From the NCBI GenBank assembly GCA_963978545.1, contig OZ021731.1, positions 26,116,093 to 26,180,092 of the forward strand: 64,000 nucleotides of DNA, given 5' to 3'. The translations under genes were made by a program, and so were the position numbers. Every line of letters starts with the position of its first letter. Within the stretch, counting starts at the first letter, position 1. Source of the DNA: Linyphia triangularis (Eukaryota; Arthropoda; Arachnida; Araneae; Linyphiidae). Under the pieces are notes generated by a model. The model was not told the DNA's origin, ran no database searches, and saw nothing but the letters and a program-made list of their open reading frames with translations. Shown here in pieces: positions 1 through 12,200 of this stretch.

Positions 1-884
1 AACTGTAACATTTTCTTTAGAGATTAAGAGCAACCGATTACAGCAGTTGTCGGTGTTAAATAAACAGAAGGTGGAAAACTGATATCGCATCTTTAGAAAG
101 TGCATATAATTTTAGCAAAGATTATTTATAATCCCGTTTCGGTTTTTGGGGTTAACGTGAAAATAAAACGTAATCATTGATTGGTATTGTCTGTTCATGT
201 AAACAATCCTAGAAACATTATATTTGTGCCTGTCGGTTAAACATAATGAAAGTATTAAGAGAAATATATAAAGACTCTTGTGAAAAAACATTTAATATGC
301 AAAACAATTGTCAGGTTTATGTAAGAGAAATAGCAAAATTGAATGAAAACAAAAATGTAAATATTAACTTACAATAATATTGCCTCACAGTCACACTACT
401 CCTCCATAAGTAAATGTACTCTCGACCTCTGATTAGGCAATATCAATCAATATATACTGAAAATATAAATGCAAGAAAAAATTCTCAAAACTAGTAAAAT
501 TTATTTATTTAAATGATTTTTAAATTTGTATAAATGCATCAAAAATATCTCCGGAAGTGTTTTTCTAATTTAGTGTTAATGTTTACGAATCTCGGGTATC
601 CATGCATCGAGATTACAAGATGGTTGCCGTTTGTGTCGATTTTTCCGCTTAAAATTCGGAAATATTATTGATAAAAGCCGACGACTTTATTTGATCGGCT
701 TTGTGTTTCATTAATATAGCTAATATTTCGGAAGAATTATCCACATTCAACTTTATACATGAAAAACTTGCGAGGTATTTAGCACTTCTATTTAATAAGA
801 ATCCTACTTTTTACATTGCAAAACCAACCCCAGTTTATATTTGTAACTAACTAATTTTCACAATATCCGGCTCATTTCTTCCAG
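1..884. other. 5' flank or first intron of POSH, no gene seen
   Basis: AT-rich DNA with no convincing coding frame. A slightly CpG-richer stretch near 580-720 might lie near a promoter, but no TATA/initiator arrangement can be fixed. Confidence 0.3.
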
Positions 885-932
885 ACATGGGCATTAAAGA
901 AAGGATTGAAATCGAATACTATTTCTACCAAG
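885..932 (+). other. possible 5' exon of POSH with a small upstream ORF
   Basis: A pyrimidine-rich CTCATTTCTTCCAG precedes and CAAG|GTATGA follows a 48-bp segment. It contains an ATG at 887. Spliced to 2762, this would read 16 codons and stop at a TGA that overlaps the ATG at 2763 (ATGA). Splice-like signals are common by chance, so this is only a candidate. Confidence 0.22.
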
Positions 933-1943
933 GTATGATTGTATTTCATTTATAAGGTACTTAATAATAAAGACTATTTTCTGCATTTATGTTATGACCT
1001 CAACGATATGCTAAACGCGATTTGGTTATTTTAATGTGTAAAATAATCTGTTTTGCTTAACAAATTTTGTCCCAATATATATTGTATAAGTTAAATGTTG
1101 AAACATTAACCTTAACATTTGAATTTCCCTTATATGATTAAAGGAACTCGAATTGTTTACATTCCTTTTTACAAGTCAGACATTGGAATTTTGGTATAAA
1201 ATTTTTAACAGAATTCGAATTACAGCGCAGTAATTATTAAAATTAGATTATATATAATGATCTGGGGAATTTTAGTACCTTTTCATAACTTTTTAAAAGA
1301 TTAATATCTTCAAATTTTAACTCTTTAATCTTACTCTTGACTTTTAACAGCTAAAATTAGTGTTCATCTGTTTTATTTTAAATACAAAAAGAGTAGCCAA
1401 AGTAGACATTCTCTTTTAGTACATCTGTATCTTTTGTAATATTTATACATGCAATATAAGTAGAGTTGATTTAACTAATGTCTGAAAAATGTGTGTTTTT
1501 ATCTAAAAGTATAGGCCAGCAAAATCAGCTGTATATATATTTACATATGATCCCATCAAAATTTTGGTCATCTAGGAATAACATGTATACTTTGTATGAC
1601 ACAAGAATTAGTTTGAAGTATTGTGAGCTTATTGTTGAGAATTGAAGACAAAAATATATTTCTATCAATGTCTCTTGCATTGACCAGTGTAAAAGTATTG
1701 CATGTTCTCACTAAAGGATTGGTATATTAATAGTTGAAAAACACTTTCACTTTGCATGGTCGAATATAATATGGTAGTAAGTCACATGACTAGACAAGAG
1801 AATATTGTGCCATTTAGCAGCTAAAGAGAAATATTACGTTTTATTTTTTGCTAAGTATGTAACTTTAACATGTTTAGTTTTGTAATTCAATATGATGCAA
1901 TGCATTTGTTCATTCAATCTACTTTATAGATGCAGTTGAATAT

Positions 1944-2270
1944 TTAGCATTTCACACATACCCTGCTGATGGCAAAATGGAATCTTGTTTCTAAAGCTGA
2001 TTTACACAAAATTGTTCTGCATGCAGTTGATGTTCCCAGTCTCTGGGTACCAGCAATTAGTATTGTGTAAATGTTCCTTATCAATCTTGAGAAATCAGTA
2101 GCTGGCAGCTTCAGTAAATCAAATATCATCTCTTTGCCGGTATATTTACCCATCTTCCCTTTACCACCGACTGGCAGCATAACACCCTCAATATCAAGAT
2201 TGTCCCAGTTGCTGTAACTGTGTAAACAGATAGCTGACATTCCAGTCACTATGTACAATTCACCTTCCAA
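1944..2270 (-). CDS. unidentified coding-like ORF antisense to POSH 5' region
   Basis: Open for 108 codons and visibly less AT-rich than its surroundings. There is no ATG at its 5' end; the first internal Met is in GMSAIC, and an in-frame TGA lies just upstream at 2273-2271. It reads GVMLPVGGKGKMGKYTGKEM, then DLLKLPATDFSRLIRNIYTI and RLGTSTACRTILCKSALETR. I do not recognise the family. Near its 3' end the minus strand has AG|GTATGT, a good donor, and upstream an AG in TACATAG, so it could be an internal exon of a minus-strand gene. It could also be a fragment of a transposon or retrocopy. No neighbouring exon was found. Confidence 0.25.
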   Translation of the reverse strand: MEGELYIVTGMSAICLHSYSNWDNLDIEGVMLPVGGKGKMGKYTGKEMIFDLLKLPATDFSRLIRNIYTILIAGTQRLGTSTACRTILCKSALETRFHFAISRVCVKC

Positions 2271-2840
2271 TCAACTTACCATCTGATATGCATGTGAATC
2301 AGCCTTTAGTATCACCAAAAGAGTTAGGTATATGTCATGGTGTCCCTAACTTACTTCAAGAAGATATAGAATGCTAAAAACATGACTTGGCTCAAATTGC
2401 ATATCACATATGACTTAGCTCCATTTGCAGCATACTAATGAATTTAATAACTAAAACTGCCACATCTGGTGTGGATTTTGACATGTTGCCAAGAAAAATT
2501 ATGTTCTTGTCTAACTAAGATTTATTGCAATGTTTAAAGTTTTTTCTTTATAAAATTGTGATTTGAGTATTTTTAAGATTATGTCCTTGTTTAAGTAACT
2601 CCTAATAAAACAAATTAATTAGTTAATGCAACTTTTTTTAAGAAGTGTTAAGTTCCAAAACAATGAAATCTATTATTAATAATCAAAAATCTCTCCAAAA
2701 TATTGTTTTTTTATAATCTTGTTATCAAACTATTCGAACCTTATCATCCTTTTCTTTACAGAATGAATAACCACTTTACTACTATGGTGGAACTGGGCAA
2801 AGACACTGAGAAATGTGATAAAGGCTTTAAAAGTTTCACC

Positions 2841-3236
2841 ATGGATGAGGCGTTTCTGAATGACCTCCTTGAATGCTCAGTATGTCTGGAGCAACTAGAT
2901 AGCACCAGCAAAGTCTTACCTTGCCAACACACCTTCTGCAAGCGCTGTCTTCAAGAGATAGTCAATTCTCACAAGGAACTCAGATGTCCAGAATGCAGAA
3001 TTCTGGTGGATTCTAAGATTGAAGAACTTCCCTGTAATATCTTATTAGTAAGGCTATTGGAAGGAATTAAGAATAATGTGAGGCCTAAAAGGGTTGGGAG
3101 CAGTGTGGATGTGAATGCAAGGAATGCAGAATCTTCTGGTCAGCTACAGACACCGCCACATCCTCAATTACCTCAACCGCTGGGGAATCTGCCGAGGACG
3201 CCAAGTGCGACAGATTTAAGAATGGTGTCAAAGCAG
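2841..3236 (+). CDS. POSH: POSH coding exon 1: RING finger
   Basis: Codes residues 1-132. The C3HC4 RING ligands are C12, C15, C28, H30, C33, C36, C49 and C52 (CSVC ... CQHTFCKRC ... CPEC). The open frame reaches back to the acceptor AG at 2760-2761, so transcript exon 2762-3236 probably carries a short 5'UTR or a 26-residue N-terminal extension. Donor CAG|GTAAAG, phase 0. The tail after the RING is Pro/Gln-rich. Confidence 0.95.
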
Positions 3237-6200
3237 GTAAAGGTATTGAAGCATTTTTGTGAATTTATAAATTGTTTATTAATGTAGTAATACTGTGGTT
3301 TCAAAGTCAAGTACAGTAGACTGCACAATAGCTGAAGGAATCATATTTTCACCTCGCACGCTACCGAGAAGGATTCACATCAGCTTGACTGTTTGTTAGA
3401 ACCCATGCTAAGCAGCAGATCTTGCCATTTTTATTGGGTTGTTCGGAAAGTAATTTAGTTTTTTTTGGGGAACATGAAAGATAATTTTCGTATAATGAAT
3501 AAATATTTTATTAAATTATATATTGGCCCAAATTATATATTGGCAATATAATATTGGTCCAACGCCTTTTGCCATCTTTCTGGCAGTAACATGATTCCCC
3601 GCTCATAAAAGTTTTGGTCCTTGCTGGCAAAAAACTGATTCAGGTGGTTTTTGACATCTTCATTTGAGGTAAAGGTTTTACCATCCAAAAAATTTTGCAG
3701 GGACCGGAACAAATAATAATCGGAAGGGGGCGCCAGATCTGGAGAATATGGTGGGTGTTGCAGTATGTCCCATCTAAGCTGTAAAAGCTTTTGGCGAGTG
3801 ACCAAACTTGTATGAGGCCTCGCGTTGTCTTGGTGGAACACTACACCCTTCCTGTTGGTTAATTCTGGCCTCTTCTGTTTAAGCGCATCATTCAATTTGT
3901 CCAGCTGATGACAATAGACTTCCGAATTAATAGTTGTATTGTCCGGTAAAAGCTAAAAAAAAACCTGATTCCTTTGAAATCCCACCAAACGGACAGCATC
4001 ACCTTTTTTTGGTGAATGTTGGCTTTTGAAACGCTTTGAGCCGGTTCATCTTTTCTGCTCCATGACCTCTTGCGTTTCACATTGTTGTATACGACCCATT
4101 TTTCGTCCCCAGTAATAATCCGCTTAAAAAATGGATCATTTTCCTGACGTTTGAGGAGCGAATCACACACGTCAATGCGACGACACAAATTTCACTCCGT
4201 AAGAACATGGGGCACCCACACATCAAGCTTCGAGGTTAAGCCCAGGCCTTTCAAGTGGCCATAAACAGTCGAATTCGACAAATTTAACCTCTCACCGATC
4301 TCTCGTGTGGTTATTCGCCGATTTGCATCAACTAATGCCTTTATCTTGTCTTTATCAGCTTCAACTGGCCTTCCCAAACGTGTTGCATCTTCGACATCAA
4401 AATTGCCGGATCGAAACTTTACAAACCAGTTCTGGCACTGGCTTACTGTTAACACGCCTTCTTCATACACATCCGTCAATTTTTCTCTCGCTTGGACAGC
4501 ATTTTTACCTTTTCTATAGTAAAAAAGTAAAATATGACGAAAATGCTGCTTATTGCTCTCCATATTTAAAAGGGCACCAACCATAAACTACTGCGTAGAA
4601 TTAATAGAACTTTTTCACACACAAGCCTTGCAATATCAGCTCTCAAGACATATAATGGTTATGCGGCTTAAGTGTGAAGTTGGTTTCGAAAAAATGTAAT
4701 TAAGTCCTCTGACGGGAAAAAACGAAATTACTTTCCAAACGACCCAATAATTGTTGTTATGGACAAGATCATCAAGTAAATTAATCACTTAACCCAAGAT
4801 GGTGTGAATAAGTTTTTCAGATTTAGATGTTAATCATACTAACTCTTGATAATGGGGAAAATATTGAATATTCAGGGAATATATTGAATTAGGCACATTA
4901 ATAATAGTCTATTAATCAGAGTGCCAGTCCGTTATTTTACTGAAATAAACTAAGAGAGAAGAAATTTTATGATCAAAAAGTTTATTACTGATAATGTTTG
5001 TTGTACTAAGTGAATCGAAAGAAATAATGGAACTTGGACCAAGCATTTGTAAACTATTGTATTTACAAAGTTAACGTAACAGTGTACTTCCTCATACATA
5101 CTAATTCCTAAGTAAGCAACTGAGCACAAAATGAGAAATGGCAGTTTAAAGTTCCCATTCAGGTAGTTAGCACTATTAGTGATTAATTCATTGAGTTTTT
5201 TAATAGTTCTTTTGCAGATACAACCATTAAACTCCACTATTATGTAGGACAAATTGCAGAGAACCTCTTGGTAATAATTACTCAGTTTAGTAATAACTTA
5301 GCCCAAAAATGTAGATTCAACTTCTGTTATCTTATTACAATCTGCTTCATTACAACTTATGAAAAAAATTGAGTGTTAGAATACTATGAAGTTAAATTGG
5401 ATATTATATCTTGCACTACTTAAAGTATGCTACAGTATAAAATATAAATATTTTGTTTAATGAAAGTAAAACATTATCATTCCTGCCATATTGCCAACTT
5501 AATTAAAAAAAAATATGCCATCTTTGTTTACATAGTAAAGTGTTAACCTTTTATAAAACTACCTTGACAAGTTTTGGTAAAACACTATTCCAAACCTGTT
5601 TTTTTTTTTGTCAATTTGTATAAAAAGGTAGTTCATTGAGTTTTGTTGCTGAAATAGGATACAAAAAATTTACAGCTAAGTGCTGCATTTCTGAGTCTGT
5701 ATTGTCTCTGCTGATATGTGGCTCAAAGTGCTGAATATTCACTTAGTATGCAATAGGTCCTTGGATTGATTCCAATTAAGATTGTCACTTTGCAAGCTCT
5801 ACTTAAAAGACACCAAGTACAAATAAACAATTGTCAGGTTGCCTAATGGAAGTTTTCTCTCAATTGAGATACAAATGCCTGGGAGCTAAATAAAGATCGC
5901 TCAGAAGTTGATCTCTGTTACTATTTTATTGTTTCAATGATGTTTTGCCTCAATATGACTTAGCGTAACCCTTCTACTAGATATTGTCTCAATCAACCAA
6001 TCCCTAGTGTCTTTTCTCTATCACAACTGGTTTTAAATAGTCTTTCATCCAACTAAAGCTAGCAAAAATAGTTCTTGGAACCACAATGGTTGAATCCTAA
6101 ATAGCCATTTACTAGCAGTCAATGATACTCAAGTATGAAAAGGTCATACTTGAGTGGAAATCTAAAATTAGCTCAATCAATTCAGCAAAGGGCAAATTAA

Positions 6201-9200
6201 GGAAAACATTAACTTTCTTATTTTTGGAAGCTGTGGAATTTTGTCTTTTTTATTTTGTACTACATGTTTATTGTTATTTATATAATCTTTGGTTTATAAA
6301 TAGTTGTTTATTTTGATTTGTTATATTCTTTGGTTTATAAATAGTTTAAGGATTTTTTTCCGTCTTTTGCAGGTTCTTCAAGCGTGCCCCTGTGCTAAAG
6401 CTCTATACCCGTACGAAGCCAAAGTACCAGGGTAAGTATTGATTAGATTAAATAATTAAATTATTTCTGTGTCATTATTAATTGAAAATATCCAACTATT
6501 AATAACATTGTTGTCTTAGCAGATGCAAAAATTTTATTCTTAATATGCTATTGCATTTTTATATCTTTTTTGTAAAAACAGCTGATAGAGTTTTTGGTTA
6601 GTTTAAGTTTTCTGACGCAAAGGGCCATAGTGCTGTAACAACAGTATCTATAGTAACACCCAGTAATTTTGATCTTAGTTAAATGACTTTTTCTCTTTGG
6701 ACTTTTTTATTCCTTTTGTGTGTTTTAAATTTAATTCTTGTATTTAATTGTTAACTTTTGTATTATACTGTAAAAATACAGGGGAATCCCCAATTGTCAG
6801 GGAAATATCAGAGTTCTTTGTTTTCCATTTGGACACTGTAAAGAATATTTTGTGTATAACAATTATTTTCTACTTGTTTTTATCCACTTTTACTCATTTT
6901 GACACAAAAATATTTTTTTTTAAATGTAGTTCAGATTCTAAAAAACTGCATTACAAAATGATATATCTATATCTATATTCCTCATCTTTTCTTTATTCCA
7001 CATCTAGTGATCTCACATTTAAGAAAGGAGACGTGATTATACTTCGAAAGAGGGTCGATCAGAACTGGTTCTACGGGGAGCTTGGTGGCAAGTCAGGCTT
7101 TGTGCCAGCCAGCTTTGTCCAAGTTGTTGTCCCGATACCTTCTCATGTGCCACAATGCAAAGCTCTGTACGACTTCCAGATAAGCAGCAGTGAAGAAAAA
7201 GACTGTCTCACATTTGGAAAAGTAATTATTATCTTGCATCTATGTGGAAACCAAGTTGAAGATGTATTTGCTTACAATTAAGGGATATCACAGTATTTTA
7301 AAATAACTAGAATGGGAAAAAGTGTTCTAATGATGAATTTAGGGCCTATTCTGATTCATCATTTCAACTCGTGCTATTCCAAAACACATGTTGAGTAAAA
7401 TTGTGCCAAAGGTGCTCCATTTTGGAAGGATAATTAAGAGGCAATGTAAACCTTACACATTGTTATTTTTATAATAAAAAAAAAAGAAAAAGAACTTTAT
7501 ATTTTATTTTTGAGTCCACAATATCTGCCATAAGTGACGTAAATAAAAGGATACTAAACTTGACAGGTTGGCTTTGATTTCATAGAAGCAAGTGTTTAAA
7601 AATAGAAGGGTAAAATTAAAGAGAGTTTAGTAATTCAATGCCGAAGGATTAGAAGCTTACTGATGCAATGCTGCTAGTGGCTTCTAAGGTAGAAAGATGA
7701 ATATGTAATTAAATCACTTTCTAAATTATAATCTTATTTGATGTATTTTCTTTAATACTAATAAAACATATTATGCAGGTAAATTTTCTCTTCGTATAAT
7801 ATACATCCATACACTACTTCCTGAACAATCCATTGTAAATTGTTAAGTATTTATTATAATACAATTGACAGGGTGCGTACGCGGCCTGGAAAACCTGGAA
7901 AGTCCTTGAATTTCATTATTTTTTTTCAAGGCCTTGAATAGCCTGGAAAAATAGGATTATTTCTAAAAAAGCCTGGAAAGTCCTTGAATTTCCCCTTTTC
8001 AATTCTAAAACCATAAAATTCTCGTTCCCGTATTACCATTATTTTGACTTCACACTTTCTAGCCGGTTCACTTTTGGCGGATCTGTCAATCACACTTGAA
8101 TCGGTTCCTCCCGAGCGGCCCTGGAACGGCACGGTCACTATGACCTTTGACCTCTCCCCTAAAGAGACAAAAAGTTGCACGATGAGTATCCGGTGGAAAG
8201 AGGGTGTAATTTGATATGCAGGATATTTTCGCTTTTCTCTCTCTCTCCCTCATTAGGTGCATTCTCAAACGACCAAAATTTTCCTCTGAGAGGATTTTGT
8301 GTTTGTTCGAAATGGAATGAAAAAGAGCACGCTTAGCATATTTGTATATAAAATATCGAAGGAAAAAGAATCGAATTAATCGCACTATGTGGATTCATCC
8401 CATTGTTTAGAGCCGATCAACATTCGGTATGTTCTTCTGTCTTTACCCGCAGTTAAGAGAAGACAAAGTAAAAAATTTAAACTTTTCCGGATGTCGATTG
8501 AGAGCTTCGACGAGTTGGTGAAGAAATTATGTTCCAGACTGCAAAAACCCTACACTAACTATCGGAGGAGTATATCGCCTACAGAGAAAATAGCAGTTAC
8601 GCTTCGGTATTGTATTATGATTTATATCATTCTTTCATTTATGTCGATTCCTATTTCAAGAAAGAAGAATTTCTTTTTCTGTAGAAGGGGAAGGATATGT
8701 AATTTTTTATATCAATTACTAAAATTGCCTACTTTAAAGCCGTGAAAGTTATTAACTAAGGTTGCTGGAAAAACACCTTCCAATTTTATTAAATTTATTT
8801 TGAGCTCATTAAAAAATTTCTAATTACAGGGATGTAAAAGCTGTTCCAATTGCGCCGAAGTGCGCCAAACTGACTACCCTGCTCCAAACTGCGTCAAAAA
8901 CCTCTTTTCGGTTAAGATTGCGCCGAACTGCGCCAAAAAATCATTTTTTGACTTGAAAAACTACTTGGCGAGAATTTTGTGTCGAAATTTTTCAAAATTA
9001 TCATGAAACATCACCAACAAAGCGATAAAGAGTATTTTGCCCTTCGAGGGCGTTTTTCGTCAGTTAACGTGCCGGAAAAGGTTCGCACTTGAAAATACAG
9101 TCTTAGTTTTGTTGTAGGTTTTTCAAACTATAAAGAAGTAGTAAATGAATCAGTGTGCATCTGATTTAAATCTGTTTTCTTGGCTGATTTTAGGTATAGA

Positions 9201-12200
9201 AAATTAATACTTTTTTTTTTTTATACTTATAGAATACATGATTTTTTAAAATTTTTTTTACTGAGACTCCGTGCTAAAAATAGAATACAAGTATTGTATT
9301 TTTCACACAAGCAATCTTAGTGCATCTGGTTTAGATTTGCACTCTTGCCTGGTTTCAATAATAAAGAAATATATAGCTTTCTTTAAGCTAAAAAAAAAAC
9401 GCGAATATTTTTTGTAATTTCTAAACTTAATCCAATTGACAGCCCCCCTCCCCAAACATTTCCAGGCTTAATTTCTAAGTCATCGGTAAAACGGGATTTG
9501 AATTTTGAACTTGCCTTTTTGATTATCTGGAAGGATTGGTGACTATTAGTAAATGATTTTTTGGCAACCCTGGATGTTGGATCATGATTTTGACTTAGCA
9601 ACGAACGGGAAAACGCATATTACGTCATTCTTTTATTGTAGCCAATTCCCAGAAAAAGCGCCAAGTCGTACCGTTGGTAGACTAGAAATTCTACGAAGAA
9701 CTTGAATGGGGAGGGGAGGGGGGGGGGGGGTTAAGCTATGTCTCTATTTTTTAAAAAAAGTAAGGATTTCTTGTATTTACAAACTTTTGTTCCTTTAAAT
9801 TAGCGATAGGAAAGATCAGGGATTCGCGGCAGTATGCCCCTTGCGCCGTTAAACTTCAACCAACCAACCAGGGATTCGCGCTTTAAATTCAAACTGTAGA
9901 AGGCATGAAATCAATCTTTATGCATCCAATTTGGATATTTTTTTCTTGCCTGTTTGTAAGTAAAAATAATAAATATTTTTCTTAGTACTTTAAGAGTGCA
10001 TGATTATTCTTTTGCCATATATTTCAAAAAAAAAAAAAAAAAAAACTAACCAAATAACCACAGACTTAAGATCATTTTGTTTCCATTGACCTTGAGATTT
10101 CACATGGGAACCCTCTATAATCCATTTAGACAATGGAGAGTGTTAGAAAACAAACCACTACAAAACTTCTTTTTTTTTAACCTAGTTTTTTCCTTATCCT
10201 GGTAAGAGGTATAATTATCAATAAATATATGTGGTTGCATCTTAGTTGTTAAGTAATAAATATTTTAATTCTTTTTGCAACTTCGTTAATTAAAAAAATA
10301 TATATAAAAATTCAATTTTGGTATCGACTCTGCAACGATAAAATAGGGCCTTGATTTTTGTTGAAATATCCTTGAAAAGGGCCTTGAAAGTCCTTGAATT
10401 TCACTTCCAAAAAAGTGTATGCACCCTGAATTGAACTTGTCACTTGCTAAGCAATGTATAATATCTTAACTTTATTTCTACTTATTCTTGTATAACTGTC
10501 AAAAGATCATATTTTAATTTGTACTCTAATGTGTAAATTAAGAAATAATTTTTTTGAACAAAATGACTTCATTTAACTTTTTGACAGGTTTTTTAAAAGC
10601 ATTTTTATAAACATTTTAAATTAGTTATTGTAAGCTTCATTAATGTACTCAATTCTATTGTTTTTTTAAGGGTGATATTTTAACTGTTATTCGAAGAATC
10701 GATGACCATTGGGCAGAAGGAAAATTACGTGATAGAATCGGAATTTTCCCCATATCCTTTGTTGAGGTACGTTTATTTTGTATCTTCAATTTTTTAGTAG
10801 CTTTCAATCGGAAAACTATATCAACTGACAAATAAACTGAAAACTATCAATAATAAGTAGCTCTTGTGTGTCTGATAGTTTTTAATTAACTCATTCATTA
10901 TCATTTTTTGATCAACTATTAATAATATTCTAATGAAAAAGACTATCAGTATTAATTTATTTATACTTATTTTTTTGTCTTTTTCCCCATTTCTTATGAA
11001 TTTTTACCAATAAGTATTTTCTTTGAATTAAATCCAGCAACTGGGTAAATATAGAAAACGGTTAAATTTGCTATTTGGGAAAATTGGGGATTTATCAAGA
11101 TATTTTTCAAAAGTTACAATTAAATCAAGAAATTTAATTTTTCTTCTCCATTCAGTTAATAATTTGTTAGTGCCACTTTAAGACTTGTTCAAAGACTTTA
11201 AGACTTGTGTTCAAAATATTTTTACACGTGGAATGCTGTTTAATTAAGTGTTTCTTCTAATTCTTAGATGAATGCAGCAGCAAGAGCTGTGATGAAATTA
11301 TCTTCTAAGTAAGAAAAAATATATTTTTTTATCTTTTGTGCCATCATTTTGAAATAAACATTGACTCTTGTTTTTGGGGAATTCATTATTGGTTACTTAT
11401 ATAAGAAAGTTATGTATTTTTCATTTAGGCAGAGGCCAATTTCATTTTTTACCTTGGCCGACCAAACGGTATAGTGGTTAGCATACTAGCTTCTAGACTG
11501 TGAGGTTGCGGGTTCGAGTCCCGTGTAAGGCATGGGTGTTTGTAAATGTATGTTGGCTTGTCAAATGACGAATGTTTCGGCACATTATAGCCCTCATGTT
11601 GCTGACGGTGCCAGGTAATCTGAAAACAACCAACCATTCTTTACCTTGTTAAAAAGTTAGCTAATATAATAGTTATTTTTAAAAATGTATCATATATTAG
11701 CAATCAATATTAACATTAAAACTAATATGTTTTAATTTTAAAATCTTGATCTATCTGTTTAAAACAGTTGAATAAATTTATTATTGCATCAGAATACTAC
11801 CTATTAAAAATACTTATTAAAAATAGTTGCTTCTTTTGATTATTCACGGGAATTAGTGCTAATTTTTTTTTTTTTTTAATAAAACGAATATTTGATTATA
11901 TTATAAAAAAAAATCATTGAGACATTTAAGACCACAATTTGAGATTGTATGATTAATTCAATCATCTAGTTAGCTTCCTTTAAAATGAGAAAAAAAAATA
12001 TGCTATCGTTAAGTTTTGTACTATACCTATTGTTTTAATTTGATTTTTAACCTATTGTTTAGTTATCAAGTTATCATTTTTAATTTAAATTAATTTTCTT
12101 TACCAGTGCTCAATTATCATCACGGATTCTACCTCCTGTTGCACCATCAACTGATTCTCATTTTGGAACTACAACTACAAGTAAGCAATAGGTCCTTTCA

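Larger units (their letters stand above)
7869..10428. mobile_element. family B DNA transposon, 2.56 kb, 6-bp TSD
   Basis: Starts CAGGGTGCGTACGCGGCCTG and ends GTGTATGCACCCTG, flanked by a perfect AATTGA duplication (7863-7868 and 10429-10434). Subterminal DNA at both ends repeats the words CCTGGAAAGTCCTTGAATTT and CCTTGAAAGTCCTTGAATTT. TSD size and CAGGG ends suggest a hAT-like group with 6-bp duplications (inference). No transposase for its own mobility is evident; a Harbinger-like fragment lies inside. It is in the intron between POSH coding exons 3 and 4. Confidence 0.88.

Noticed and set aside
674..702. 8-bp perfect stem (AAAGCCGA/TCGGCTTT) upstream of POSH
   Set aside because: Too short and isolated to call a regulatory RNA structure; expected by chance in a window of this size.
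4305..4586. Plus-strand ORFs over the mariner transposase
   Set aside because: Shadows of the antisense transposase reading frame.
6748..7007. Open frame joined upstream of the SH3-1/SH3-2 exon
   Set aside because: AT-rich intron read-through; the acceptor at 7006-7007 and the conserved SH3 start in the 59-bp exon fix the true join.
11480..11560. Functional tRNA gene
   Set aside because: Only the A/B-box head is present and it is fused to a SINE body with tail and duplications; no clean acceptor stem.
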